Positions 42,912-52,347 are shown, numbered from the stretch's first letter. The stretch: DNA of 56,206 bases from Paenibacillus cymbidii (GCF_004764705.1 NZ_SHLX01000046.1:1-56206); one strand, 5' to 3'. The notes: a model not told the origin generated them from the sequence alone. Numbers and translations: made by a program.

Positions 42912-44000
42912 ATGGAGCTTTTGGAAACGCCGGCAGTCATCGTCGATCTGGACATCGCCGAGCGGAATATCGCGAGCATGGCGGCCTTGCTCAAGGCGCA
43001 TGGCATTGCACACCGGCCGCACATCAAGACGGCCAAATCGGTGGCTTTGGCGCGCAAGCAAATTGCCGCCGGCGCGATCGGCATTACAGTCGCCAAGCTG
43101 GCGGAAGCCGAAGTGTTCGCGCGGGCCGGCTTCGCCGATATGCTCATCGCGCACGCGATCTTCGGGGAAACGAAGCTGCAGCGGTTCGCAGCGCTTCACT
43201 GCGCCGGCCGCATGGTGACGACCGTCGACAGCGATGTCGTCGCCCAAGGGCTGTCGCGCGTCGGTGTCGAGACTGGCAAGCCGGTCGACGTGCTGGTGGA
43301 AATCGACGGCGGCCTTCATCGCGGAGGCAGGCAGCCGGGACAAGATTGCGCCGCGTTCGCTCAAGCGATCGCCGGTTTGCCCGGCATCCGCATCAAGGGC
43401 GTAATGGGCTACTTTGGCACCATATACCGCCACGCGGGCCGGGGGGATCTGCTTGCAGCCGCCCGCGAAGAAGCGCGCACGCTGCGGGAAGCGGTCGCCC
43501 TGTTAAGGGATGTCGTAGGCAAAGTCGACATCGTCAGCGCCGGTTCGTCGCCTTCCGCTCTGTTCGCCGGGCAGTTGGGCGGGGTGACGGAGGTGCGGGC
43601 GGGCAACTATTTATTCTGGGATGCAAGCGGTGTCGCCATGGGACTCGCGCGGGAGGACGATTGCGCGCTGCGGGTCGTGACGACGGTGATCAGCACGCCC
43701 GTTCCCGGCCGGGCGACGATCGACGCCGGTTCCAAGACGCTATCGAGCGACCGGTCGAACCACCGACCCGGGTTCGGCATCGTTGTCGGGCGTCCCGCCA
43801 TCAGGCTCGTTGCGCTCAACGAAGAGCACGGCATGCTGGAGTTCGATCCGGCGCAGGAGTCGCTGTCGGTCGGCGACCGGCTCGTCGTCATTCCGAACCA
43901 TTCCTGCGTTGTGCCGAACTTGTGCGACCGGCTGTACGGCATCCGCGACGGGCAGTGGGTCGAGACGCTCGCCGTCGACGCGCGCGGCTGCAACTATTAG
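42912..44000 (+). CDS. DSD1/D-threonine aldolase-like PLP enzyme
   Basis: The 362-residue fold-type III PLP enzyme starts MELLETPAVIVDLDIAERNI. The PLP lysine is probably Lys39 in HRPHIKTAKS. ITVAKLAEAEVF and VLVEIDGGLHRGGRQPG fit the family, as does the C-terminal metal-binding HSCVVPNLCD. It would cleave or dehydrate a D-beta-hydroxy amino acid. The ATG at 42912 is preferred over the adjacent one at 42909 for spacing to GGAGGGG. Confidence 0.87.
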   Translation: MELLETPAVIVDLDIAERNIASMAALLKAHGIAHRPHIKTAKSVALARKQIAAGAIGITVAKLAEAEVFARAGFADMLIAHAIFGETKLQRFAALHCAGRMVTTVDSDVVAQGLSRVGVETGKPVDVLVEIDGGLHRGGRQPGQDCAAFAQAIAGLPGIRIKGVMGYFGTIYRHAGRGDLLAAAREEARTLREAVALLRDVVGKVDIVSAGSSPSALFAGQLGGVTEVRAGNYLFWDASGVAMGLAREDDCALRVVTTVISTPVPGRATIDAGSKTLSSDRSNHRPGFGIVVGRPAIRLVALNEEHGMLEFDPAQESLSVGDRLVVIPNHSCVVPNLCDRLYGIRDGQWVETLAVDARGCNY

Positions 44001-44039
44001 GCGGCGCTTGGCGGGGAACGGACGCAGAGGAGGAGCGGG

Positions 44040-45230
44040 ATGAACGATTATTTGGCGCTCGTGAGCAAGCAGCGGCTCGCCGACGTGCTGCGGGAGCTGG
44101 TTCGCATCCCCAGCGTCAACCCCGCCTTTTCCGGCGGGCAAGGCGAAGCGGGGGTGGCCGACTATGTCAAAAGGCACCTCCGGGCGCTCGGGCTGGACGT
44201 GATCGTGTTGCCGGTTGAGCCGGGGAGAGAGAACGTCATCGGAGTTCTGCCGGGGGCCGGGAACGGCAATTTGCTGCTGGAGGCGCATATGGACACGGTC
44301 CAGACGGACGGGATGACCGTTCCGCCATTTGCGGGCGAGGTGCGGAACGGGCGGTTGTACGGGCGCGGGGCGTGCGATACGAAAGCTTCTTTGGCTGCGA
44401 TGCTCATTGCCGTGGAAGCGATGAAAACGAACGGTCTCGTGCCGCCGCTCGGCATTCATCTGGCTGCGGTTGTCGACGAAGAAGCGACGTACAAAGGAGT
44501 AACGGTACTTGCCGACGCGGTGGCGAAAGGCCGATTTGTTTACGAAGGGGCGATCGTCGGGGAACCGACGCAATTGCACGTCATTATGGCGCACAAAGGA
44601 TGCGTCCGATTCCACATCGACGTGTTTGGCGTCGCTTGTCATAGCTCCCATCCGTCCGGCGGGATCAATGCGATCGAACAGGCGTGCGAGGTTGTCGCCT
44701 TCCTGCAGCGGCATGCGGCCGACGTTTACCCGAGGCTGGCCCACCCGATTGTCGGCAGCCCGACCCACAGCGTCACGATGATCGAGGGCGGCGTTGCGCC
44801 AAATACGGTACCGGACTTGTGCCGCATCACAATCGACCGACGGACGGTTCCGGGCGAGGAGGCGATTGCCGTTTGGCAGTCGATGAAGCGCCTGCTGGAA
44901 GGGCTGCAGGATGCGGACGGGCCGCTCAAGCTTGCGGTGCACGAGCCGTTTCTTATCGACCATTCGATGGAAGTACAGCCGGAATCCGCGCTGGTCCGTC
45001 ATATGCGCAGCGCCGTCGGCCGTTATGCGCCGCACGGGCGGATCATGGGCGCGCCCTACGGCAGCGATGCCAGCAAGCTCGTCCGTGCCGGCGTGCCTTC
45101 GCTCGTTTTCGGACCTGGGAATCTCGCGCAAGCGCACACACGTGACGAGTGGGTCGATCTCGACGAGGCTACAACCGCTGCGGCAATCATCATGGAGCTG
45201 GCGATGCAGTTCCGGCCGTCGGGCAGCTGA
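44040..45230 (+). CDS. M20 family metal hydrolase (ArgE/DapE-like)
   Basis: The 396-residue enzyme hydrolyses an amide, in most members releasing an amino acid from an acyl group. It has the metal-binding EAHMDTV (His83), GRGACDTK (Asp113) and the catalytic DEEAT (Glu147), followed by FHIDVFGVACHSSHPSGGIN for the dimerisation domain. AGGAGGAG precedes the ATG. It follows the PLP enzyme gene by 39 bases and looks like its partner. Confidence 0.9.
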   Translation: MNDYLALVSKQRLADVLRELVRIPSVNPAFSGGQGEAGVADYVKRHLRALGLDVIVLPVEPGRENVIGVLPGAGNGNLLLEAHMDTVQTDGMTVPPFAGEVRNGRLYGRGACDTKASLAAMLIAVEAMKTNGLVPPLGIHLAAVVDEEATYKGVTVLADAVAKGRFVYEGAIVGEPTQLHVIMAHKGCVRFHIDVFGVACHSSHPSGGINAIEQACEVVAFLQRHAADVYPRLAHPIVGSPTHSVTMIEGGVAPNTVPDLCRITIDRRTVPGEEAIAVWQSMKRLLEGLQDADGPLKLAVHEPFLIDHSMEVQPESALVRHMRSAVGRYAPHGRIMGAPYGSDASKLVRAGVPSLVFGPGNLAQAHTRDEWVDLDEATTAAAIIMELAMQFRPSGS

Positions 45231-45352
45231 CGCTCCGGCACATGCTTTATCATGAAACGGCGATCATCCGGGACGTTCCTTTTTCGTCCGAGGATATCGC
45301 TGTTTCTTTTGCTTTTGCCGCTCCGATTTTTCAATCGCTTTTCCGGGATGCT

Positions 45353-45358
45353 ATAATG
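45353..45358 (+). promoter_or_regulatory. Probable -10 element of the helicase gene
   Basis: TATAAT is perfect and stands 39 bases before the helicase ATG. The -35 match (TTTCAA, about 18 bases upstream) is weak. The helicase therefore probably has its own promoter apart from the glycan locus. Confidence 0.5.
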
Positions 45359-45396
45359 CTAAGAAAGAAGGGCGATGAACGAGAGGGTTTTTGCGG

Positions 45397-47577
45397 ATGG
45401 CGGAAGCGGAGCGTTTTTTTGCGCGCAAGATGAGCGAGCTCGGCGTGGCATTGAACGAAGCGCAGCAGCAAGCGGTGACCCGGACGGAAGGGCCGCTGCT
45501 GCTGCTCGCTTCGCCGGGCTCGGGCAAAACGACGACGATCATTATGCGGATCGGCTATTTGATCGAAGAGAAAGGCATCGATCCGGCGCGCATCAAGGCG
45601 GTCACGTTCAGCAAGGCGTCCGCCGCCGATATGAAGGAGCGGTTCCGTCGGTTTTTTCCGCAGCTGCCGCAGGTTTCCTTTTCGACGATCCATAGCATGG
45701 CGTTCGAGGTCGTGCGCGATCATTTTCGGCGGACGGGGACGTTGTGGCAGCTGATCGAAGGAGGCTCGGAGGCGGAGGAAGCGCAGCCGGAAACGCCGAA
45801 GCTGCAGAAACGCCATTTGCTGCGCGGGTTGTATCAATCGGTCGTCGGCGGCGCGATCACGGACGATGAAATGGACGAGCTCGCCACCTTCATCAGCTTC
45901 GTTAAAAATAAAATGGTGCCGCCGGAGAAATGGTCGCAGATCAACGCGGGCGTACGGGAAGCGGCAAGGCTGCTGCGGGAATACGAACGGGTCAAGCTGG
46001 CCGGAAGCGGCGGTAAACGGCTGATCGACTACGACGACATGCTGACGATTGCGGCGCAAGCGATGGAGCAGGATCGGGAGCTGCTGCGAAAGTATCAGGC
46101 GCGGTACGATTATGTGCTGACGGACGAAAGCCAGGATACGTCGCTGGTGCAGCACGCCATCGTGGAGCGGCTGGTTCGCGAGCATCGCAACTTGTGCGTC
46201 GTCGCCGATGACGACCAGTCGATTTACAGCTGGCGGGGGGCGGAACCGGCGTATTTGCTCGACTTCCGCAAGTCGTATCCCGGGGCGGCATCTCTGCTGA
46301 TGACGCGCAATTACCGTTCGACCCGCACGATTGTCGACGCGGCCAACACGTTCATCAAGCGCAACAAAACCCGCTACGACAAAAACATGACGACTGAAAA
46401 TCCGGACGGACCGCCGATCGTGATCCGCACGTTTGCGAATTACGCGTACCAGGCCAACTATTTGGTGCAGGAAGCGGCCGGAACGGAGCAGCTTGCCGAA
46501 GTGGCGGTGCTGTACCGCAACAACGCTTCGTCCATCGCGCTGATCAATGCGTTCGACCGGGCCGGCATTCCCTTTTATATGAAGGATGCGGACAATCGTT
46601 TTTTTTCGCATTGGGTTGTGTCGGACGTGCTCAACTTCATGCGAATGACGTTTACGGACAAACGGGCGGATATTTTGGAGAAGATCCATTTCAAGCTGAA
46701 AGGCTATATTTCCAAAGCGCAAATGGCGGTGCTCGGCGGCATCAACAACGACGAATCGGTATTCGACAATTTGCTGCGGCACGCGCCCTTGCAGGATTAT
46801 CAGGTGAGTTTGCTGGAAGAGGTTCGGGATACGTTCCGGCAAATGCAGGGCATGCCGCCGCGGCCGGCGATCCGTGTCATTCGCGAGCGGCTCGGCTACG
46901 AGAAAGCGATCGAAGGCATGTGCGAGCGGTTCGGCTTCCGCAAAGAGTATTTGATCGGCATCCTGAACACGCTGGAGGAAATCGCCGACCAACTGGAGTC
47001 GATGGAGCAATTTGCGGCGCGGCTCAAACATTTGGAAGCGGCGCTGGCTGCCGCCCGGTCGCGGCGCGGGCAGAACGCCGTTACGTTCTCCACCTTCCAC
47101 AGCGCAAAAGGGCTGGAGTTCGATCATGTCTACATGATCGATCTGGTCGAAGGAGTCATTCCTTCTCCGGACGATAAAGGCGACAGCGCGCTGATGGAGG
47201 AGGCGGCCCGGCTGTTCTACGTCGGGATGACGCGGGCGAGGTCGCATCTGGAGCTGCTTGCGTATAGGGAGCGCGACGGAGAGAAAACGGCGGAGTCGAC
47301 GTTCGTCGCCGACATGAAACGGATTCTCGCTCCGCCGCTGCCGACTGGCAAGGAGCGGGGAGCGGCGGGGCAAGCGGCGCCGCAGCCGGTGAATTCGAAA
47401 GCGTTTCGTTCCCCGGCGGAAGTCGTGGCCGGAAGCAGCGTGCGGCACCGGGTATTCGGCGCAGGCGTCGTCGAATCGGTCGAGGGAGATCATTTGGAGA
47501 TGCGCTTCCCGACCGCGGGGCTCAAAAAGCTGTCGCTTGGCAAATGTTTGGAGATGGGCTTGCTGGAGCCGGTTTGA
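45397..47577 (+). CDS. UvrD/PcrA-type superfamily 1 DNA helicase
   Basis: The 726-residue protein is a 3'-5' helicase of the UvrD family. Walker A is ASPGSGKTT (39-47) and the Walker B/Q box is LTDESQDTS, a DEAD/DEED variant reading DESQ. Motif III DDDQSIYSWRGAE, motif IV NYRST and the C-terminal TFHSAKGLEFDHVYMIDLVEG are present. The last 50 residues look like a PcrA C-terminal Tudor-like domain (RHRVFGAGVVESVEGDHLEM). It starts at ATG 45397 after GAGAGGG. Confidence 0.92.
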   Translation: MAEAERFFARKMSELGVALNEAQQQAVTRTEGPLLLLASPGSGKTTTIIMRIGYLIEEKGIDPARIKAVTFSKASAADMKERFRRFFPQLPQVSFSTIHSMAFEVVRDHFRRTGTLWQLIEGGSEAEEAQPETPKLQKRHLLRGLYQSVVGGAITDDEMDELATFISFVKNKMVPPEKWSQINAGVREAARLLREYERVKLAGSGGKRLIDYDDMLTIAAQAMEQDRELLRKYQARYDYVLTDESQDTSLVQHAIVERLVREHRNLCVVADDDQSIYSWRGAEPAYLLDFRKSYPGAASLLMTRNYRSTRTIVDAANTFIKRNKTRYDKNMTTENPDGPPIVIRTFANYAYQANYLVQEAAGTEQLAEVAVLYRNNASSIALINAFDRAGIPFYMKDADNRFFSHWVVSDVLNFMRMTFTDKRADILEKIHFKLKGYISKAQMAVLGGINNDESVFDNLLRHAPLQDYQVSLLEEVRDTFRQMQGMPPRPAIRVIRERLGYEKAIEGMCERFGFRKEYLIGILNTLEEIADQLESMEQFAARLKHLEAALAAARSRRGQNAVTFSTFHSAKGLEFDHVYMIDLVEGVIPSPDDKGDSALMEEAARLFYVGMTRARSHLELLAYRERDGEKTAESTFVADMKRILAPPLPTGKERGAAGQAAPQPVNSKAFRSPAEVVAGSSVRHRVFGAGVVESVEGDHLEMRFPTAGLKKLSLGKCLEMGLLEPV

Positions 47578-47621
47578 ATGGCAGGTACAGATTGGCATGA
47601 CATCAGGATCGGGAGGGCGTT

Positions 47622-48464
47622 ATGAGCAAAGGAATCAAACGATTGTTGATTGGTGTGGCGGTGTTGGTTGTCGTCGTTTATTTGTTTACGGTGCACTGGC
47701 TGCTTGGGGTTGCGGCGATCGTGCTCGGGATCGGCTGGGCGTATTATCGCAGGCGGGATGCCGTTTATACGCAGCGAGCCAACGCGGCGCTGATGAAAGG
47801 CAATGTGCAGGAGGCGCTGGCGCATCTGGAGACGGCGTACCGGCTGAACCCGAACAATATGAATACGGCGATGGGCTTTGGCTATCAGTTGCTGAAAGCG
47901 GGGCAAGTGGAGCGCGCAGACGAAGTGCTTGGCGCGTTGCTTGCGGCTGCGAAGGACGAGAGCGACAAGTCGCGTATCCGGATGAACGTGGCGCTCGTCC
48001 GCTGGAAGCAGGGGAAGCTTGACGAAGCGATCGCGATGCTCGAAGGCATTCACGAGAAGATGAAAACGACCGTGCTGTACGGCAGCCTCGGATACTTGTA
48101 CATCGAGCGCGGCGACCTGGACCAGGCGCTGGCATACAATCGCGAAGCGTTCGAGTACAACGATTCGGACGCCGTCATCGTCGACAACTGGTGCCTGACC
48201 AACATTCGCCGGGGCGAATGGCAGCAGGCGCTTGAGGCGGCGGACAAGCTTGCGGCGCTGAAGCCGAAATTCCCGGAAGCGTATTACCACATCGGGCTCG
48301 TCCGCAAGCACCAGGGCGATCCGGCGGGCGCGCTTGAGTTGTTCGAGACTGCGCTTGGCAAACCGTTCACCGCCGTCAGCACGGAAAGCCGCGAAACGAT
48401 CGAACGCGAGCGGGACGAGTTGGCGGAGGCGGCCCGGGCGGGCGAAGCGGAGATGGCGAAATAG
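47622..48464 (+). CDS. TPR-repeat membrane protein
   Basis: The 280-residue protein has two N-terminal transmembrane helices (about 6-23 and 26-42), then a cytoplasmic tetratricopeptide domain. Repeats appear at ALAHLETAYRLNPNNMNTAM, AIAMLEGIHEKMKTTVLYGS, and ALAYNREAFEYNDSDAVIVD, with a last one at EAYYHIGLVRKHQGDPAGAL. GGGAGGG precedes the ATG. It lies 44 bases after the helicase. The stop codon TAG is part of the first hairpin of array copy D. Partners are unknown. Confidence 0.85.
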   Translation: MSKGIKRLLIGVAVLVVVVYLFTVHWLLGVAAIVLGIGWAYYRRRDAVYTQRANAALMKGNVQEALAHLETAYRLNPNNMNTAMGFGYQLLKAGQVERADEVLGALLAAAKDESDKSRIRMNVALVRWKQGKLDEAIAMLEGIHEKMKTTVLYGSLGYLYIERGDLDQALAYNREAFEYNDSDAVIVDNWCLTNIRRGEWQQALEAADKLAALKPKFPEAYYHIGLVRKHQGDPAGALELFETALGKPFTAVSTESRETIERERDELAEAARAGEAEMAK

Positions 48465-48652
48465 GCCATCTTTTATTGCCTATTTCGTCTGAAACGGGCC
48501 GTCGCCACGAAATAGCCAGTGATTTCGCTGGCTATTCGTGTCAATCTGCACGTTTTGAGGCTGTTTGGCCAAAATAACCAGTGATTTCACTGGTTATTTT
48601 TGTTGAGATGGGCGAAATGAAGCGAATAAGCCATTTTTTGTGGCCTATTTTG
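48459..48652 (+). repeat. Four-hairpin intergenic array, copy D
   Basis: The units are: outer GAAATAGGCCATCTTTTATT (48459-48487), covering the TPR stop codon; inner CACGAAATAGCCAGTG...CGCTGGCTATTCGTG (48506-48540); inner AAAATAACCAGTGATTTCAC (48571-48590) with complement to 48601; and outer GAATAAGCCATTTTTTGTGG (48624-48643) with flank. Spacer 2 holds GTTTTGAGGCTGTTTGG, matching copies B and C. Loops are small, so every unit can form an RNA or DNA hairpin. Confidence 0.9.
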
Positions 48653-48729
48653 ACCCCATCCGGCGATCAGGTACGGTGAACGTTCCTGCCATACAAATGG
48701 CAGTTCGCCATGGCTGGGAATGTTGCCAC

Positions 48730-49809
48730 TTATCGCAGGTTTGATACCGACGCCGCCGGCGCGGTCCAGTCGTCTTCCAGCCCGAGCCCGCGCAGGTCGG
48801 CGATGATGCCGGCGCGTTCGGCTTCGTACAGCCGCCAGATGACGCGCAGCCCTTGCAGGCTGTCCGGCCCGTTCGTGAGCGGGACCGAACGGTCGCGAAT
48901 GCAATCGAGGAAATGTTCGATTTCAAAATGGGTCATCTTGCCGCTCTCCGCCAGCTCCAGCAGCACCGTGGTGCGCGACGCCGTGTCCAGGTTCGCTTTC
49001 TCCGGCTGCATGCCGGTATGCAGGTAAAGCTTCTGCTCGCCGATGTTCGCTTCGAGCATGCCGTCGGTGCAATGCGCGTGGATGCTGTAGCCGAGCCGCG
49101 TGCCGCGCGCGCCCCACGTGCCGAAATGATAACCGAGCGCGCCGCTCTCAAATTCGAGCGCCACATTGCTCGTCCCTTCCTTCTCCATCCACGGGGTGCC
49201 GAAATTGGTGCCCATGTGCGTGCCTTTCACCGGCCGGCCGAGGAACCAGAGCAGCAGATCGACATAATGGCAGCCATGGCTGAAAAATTGTCCGCCGCCC
49301 AGCCGCGCCGCCGACAATCCCCAGTGGCCCTCCGGGTAATGGGTATACTGCTCCGTCCAGATGGACATCTGGAACAACTCTCCGTACGTTTTGGCGTCGA
49401 CCAGCTCCTTGAGCCGCCGCACGATCGGCCAGAAGCGCACCGGATAAGCGGTCATCAGCACTCGCCCCAGCTCGTCCGCCGTACGGATCAGTTCGATGCA
49501 TTCTTCCTCCGTGTTGCACATCGGCTTCTCCATCAGCACGTCTTTGCCGGCGCGCAGAGCGGCCATGCCCGCTTCGAAGTGCAAATCGTGCGGCAGCACG
49601 ATCAGTACGGCGTCGACATGCGGCAGCAGGTCGCGATAGTCGGTGACGACGATCGAAGCGCCGATCTGATCGGCCGTTGCCTGCGCGCGTTCCTCGATAA
49701 TGTCGCAAGTCGCGACGACGGTCATCCGCTCCGCCAGCTCGCGGTATCCTTTGGCGTGCGCGGCGCTCATGCCGCCGCAGCCGATAATGCCCAAACGTAC
49801 GTTTTCCAT
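48730..49809 (-). CDS. Gfo/Idh/MocA family oxidoreductase
   Basis: The 359-residue NAD(P)-dependent enzyme has the Rossmann motif GIIGCGGMSAAHAKGY and the catalytic lysine in VLMEKPMC. The C-terminal domain has GGGQFFSHGCHYVDLLLWF, with the usual active-site histidine. It is typically a sugar or inositol dehydrogenase. AGGACAATCCACC precedes the ATG at 49809. It is divergent from the AraC gene at 49930, which probably regulates it. Confidence 0.92.
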   Translation of the reverse strand: MENVRLGIIGCGGMSAAHAKGYRELAERMTVVATCDIIEERAQATADQIGASIVVTDYRDLLPHVDAVLIVLPHDLHFEAGMAALRAGKDVLMEKPMCNTEEECIELIRTADELGRVLMTAYPVRFWPIVRRLKELVDAKTYGELFQMSIWTEQYTHYPEGHWGLSAARLGGGQFFSHGCHYVDLLLWFLGRPVKGTHMGTNFGTPWMEKEGTSNVALEFESGALGYHFGTWGARGTRLGYSIHAHCTDGMLEANIGEQKLYLHTGMQPEKANLDTASRTTVLLELAESGKMTHFEIEHFLDCIRDRSVPLTNGPDSLQGLRVIWRLYEAERAGIIADLRGLGLEDDWTAPAASVSNLR

Positions 49810-49929
49810 GGTGGATTGTCCTTTCCTTTCCGATTGGCTGCTACATCACCTATAATAGGGCGTAACGGGAGCGGAATATTTAGCGGATGCGCCGATTGTT
49901 TTGCACTTTTCGCCGGAGGACCGATGGTT

Positions 49930-50847
49930 ATGAGCTACGAAAGCTACCCGCTCAAGATGGAGCTTGCGATCGACAAGCTGTATTCGTTCCACTACTATGA
50001 GCTGGAAAATACGTTCGTTGCGCTGGGCGAGCAGCACGACTTCTGGGAATTCGTCTACGTGGACAAGGGCGAGGTGGAAATCACCGCCGGTTCGCGCCAC
50101 TACGCGCTTGCGCCGGGCGAGCTCGTGTTCTATCAGCCGAACGAATTCCATCAAGGACGGGCGTTTAACGGAACCGCGCCGAATTTGCTGATCGTGTCGT
50201 TCGATTGCCGGTCGCCGCGCATGGCGTTTTTCGAAAACCGGCTGCTGCGGCCGGACGAGGCGGAGCGAAGCTTGTTGTCGTCGCTGCTGCAGGAAGGCTT
50301 CCGCGCGTTCGATCCGCCGATCGACCGGCGCGGCATGTCTCGGCTGGTCGGCAGTCCGGTTGCTCCGTTCGGCTGCGAGCAATTGATCAAGCTGTATACG
50401 GAGGCGCTGCTCATCCGGCTCATTCGCCGCGGCGAAGAGGAGCAGAACGGCGGCGGCGCGGCGGCGCCTGCGCCTGTGTCGCAGCTGCAGCTGAACAAGG
50501 AGCAGGCGCTGGTCGACGCCGTCATCGCGTTCATGAAGCAGCGGCTGACGGGGCGGCTCAGCGCGGACGAGCTATGCCGCGCGTTCGCCATCGGCAAAAC
50601 GCAGCTGAACGCCGCGTTTCGCGCGCGAACCGGGTACGGGCCGATGGAATATTACCAGCGGCTGCTGATCGACGCGGCGAAGACGCTCATTCGCGAGCAA
50701 TCGCTCAACATGACCGAAATCGCCGAGCGGCTCGGTTTCGCCAGCATTCATTATTTTTCCCGCAGCTTCAAGCGGTTGACCAACATGACGCCGACCGAAT
50801 ACGCCCGATCGGTGCGGGCGCGGATCGGGCGCGGCGGAACGAAGTAG
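49930..50847 (+). CDS. AraC family regulator with cupin sensor
   Basis: The 305-residue protein has a cupin-type N-terminus (QHDFWEFVYVDKGEVEITAG; ALAPGELVFYQPNEFHQGRA) and a C-terminal AraC HTH. The last helix is NMTEIAERLGFASIHYFSRS and the recognition part FKRLTNMTPTEYARSVRARI. ATG at 49930 is spaced nine bases after GGAGGA; an ATG at 49924 is too close. It faces the oxidoreductase gene across 120 bases. Confidence 0.9.
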   Translation: MSYESYPLKMELAIDKLYSFHYYELENTFVALGEQHDFWEFVYVDKGEVEITAGSRHYALAPGELVFYQPNEFHQGRAFNGTAPNLLIVSFDCRSPRMAFFENRLLRPDEAERSLLSSLLQEGFRAFDPPIDRRGMSRLVGSPVAPFGCEQLIKLYTEALLIRLIRRGEEEQNGGGAAAPAPVSQLQLNKEQALVDAVIAFMKQRLTGRLSADELCRAFAIGKTQLNAAFRARTGYGPMEYYQRLLIDAAKTLIREQSLNMTEIAERLGFASIHYFSRSFKRLTNMTPTEYARSVRARIGRGGTK

Positions 50848-50961
50848 CGGCACGGCCTCTGAGGCGGGCGGCAAGTTTCGTTATCACTCGTTTGTTCCCT
50901 ACTGAACGCCGCCGTCGTGCGGCATAATAGGAAGAAACGAAGCAGAAAGCGAGCTTGACGG

Positions 50962-52074
50962 ATGGATTGGAAAGATTGGGGCTGGAATGAAGCCCGGCAG
51001 GAGCAATGGGACGCCGAGCCGCGGAATGGCGTGTTTGCCGGCCGCGTTGTGCTGGAGCACAAGCATCTGTACCGTGTCGTTGGCGAACACGGGGAGTGGC
51101 TGGCCGAAGTGGCTGGCAAGCTGCGGCACGCGGCGTTAGGCCGCGCCGACTATCCGGCGGTCGGCGATTGGGTGACGCTGCGCGCGATGGACGGCGCGCC
51201 GGTACCCGGCAGCGCCGGCAAGCGGCTGGATAGCGAGCTGCCGCGCGCGATCATCGACGCGGTGCTGCCGCGCAGCAGCGTGTTTTCGCGGCGGGCGGCG
51301 GGCAGCCGGCCGGAGGAGCAAATCGTGGCCGCCAACGTCGACACGGTATTTCTCGTGAACGCGCTGAACAACGATTTTAACGTGAGGCGGATGGAGCGGT
51401 ATTTGACGCTGGCCTGGGACAGCGGGGCGATGCCCGTTCTGGTGCTGACGAAGACCGACTTGTGCGGCGACGTGGAGGAACGGTTGGCGCAGACGGAAGC
51501 GGTGGCGATGGGCGTGCCGACGTTTGCGATCAGCGCTTTGACGCGCGAGGGGCTGGAGCCGCTCGCCGACTATTTGGCCCCGGGCCAAACGGTGGCGCTG
51601 CTCGGGTCTTCCGGCGCGGGCAAATCGACGCTGATCAATACGCTGGTCGGCCGCGATATCCAGGCGGTGCGCGAAGTGCGGGACGGCGACGACCGCGGCA
51701 AGCATACGACGACGCACCGGGAGCTGTTCATGCTGCCCGGCGGCGCGCTCGTCATCGACACGCCGGGCATGCGCGAGCTGCAGCTGTGGGGAGACGAAGG
51801 CGGCGACGGATTGGACGCGGCGTTCGAGGACATTGCGGCTTATGCCGCTTCGTGCCGCTTCGGCGACTGCTCCCACGGCAAGGAGCCGGGCTGCGCGATC
51901 CGCGAGGCGCTGCGGACGGGCGAGCTTGCGCAGGAGCGGTACGACAGTTACCTGAAGCTGCAGCGCGAACTGCGGTATATGGCCCGCAAAGAGGATACCC
52001 GCCTGCAGCTGCAGGAGAAGGAACGCTGGAAAAAGATTCATATGGCGCAAAAGGAGCACTACAAACGATTCTGA
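50962..52074 (+). CDS. rsgA: Ribosome small-subunit GTPase A
   Basis: The 370-residue circularly permuted GTPase assists late maturation of the 30S subunit. The motif order G4-G1-G3 is diagnostic: TKTD (163-166), GSSGAGKST (215-223), DTPGM (266-270). A zinc-binding tail has Cys298, Cys303, His305 and Cys311. The N-terminal OB-fold covers about 1-100 and is longer than in B. subtilis. It is closest to the YjeQ/RsgA second paralogue type of Paenibacilli, an inference. No clear SD is seen before the ATG. Confidence 0.92.
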   Translation: MDWKDWGWNEARQEQWDAEPRNGVFAGRVVLEHKHLYRVVGEHGEWLAEVAGKLRHAALGRADYPAVGDWVTLRAMDGAPVPGSAGKRLDSELPRAIIDAVLPRSSVFSRRAAGSRPEEQIVAANVDTVFLVNALNNDFNVRRMERYLTLAWDSGAMPVLVLTKTDLCGDVEERLAQTEAVAMGVPTFAISALTREGLEPLADYLAPGQTVALLGSSGAGKSTLINTLVGRDIQAVREVRDGDDRGKHTTTHRELFMLPGGALVIDTPGMRELQLWGDEGGDGLDAAFEDIAAYAASCRFGDCSHGKEPGCAIREALRTGELAQERYDSYLKLQRELRYMARKEDTRLQLQEKERWKKIHMAQKEHYKRF

Positions 52075-52082
52075 TTTCGACA

Positions 52083-52109
52083 GCCGACGACAGTACGTCG
52101 GCTTTTTTT
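52083..52109 (+). terminator. Terminator of rsgA
   Basis: GCCGAC (52083-52088) pairs perfectly with GTCGGC (52097-52102), followed by seven T residues. Confidence 0.9.
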
Positions 52110-52347
52110 GGCTTATTCGCCGCTGCGCGGACATGTGGGCCGGGACGAACGGCCTGCTAAAAATTGGGTATCAATGCGGATTGTTCGCTATCATTCGCCG
52201 AAGTAGACTGGTAGAGGAAACTGCCATTATTTGTTTGCGCATGCGGCGGTTCATTCCGGATCGATATGCGGGAGGAAAGCGGTCGGCGGGCGGAGTGGTT
52301 GTTTACTATGTGATACATATTGTATCGAATATGCTGCGGGAGGAATC

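Noticed and set aside
45331..47598. Long minus-strand ORF opposite the helicase gene
   Set aside because: It mirrors a well-supported gene; the high GC content removes stop codons on the opposite strand. The translation has no family motifs and is rich in His, Arg and Gln.
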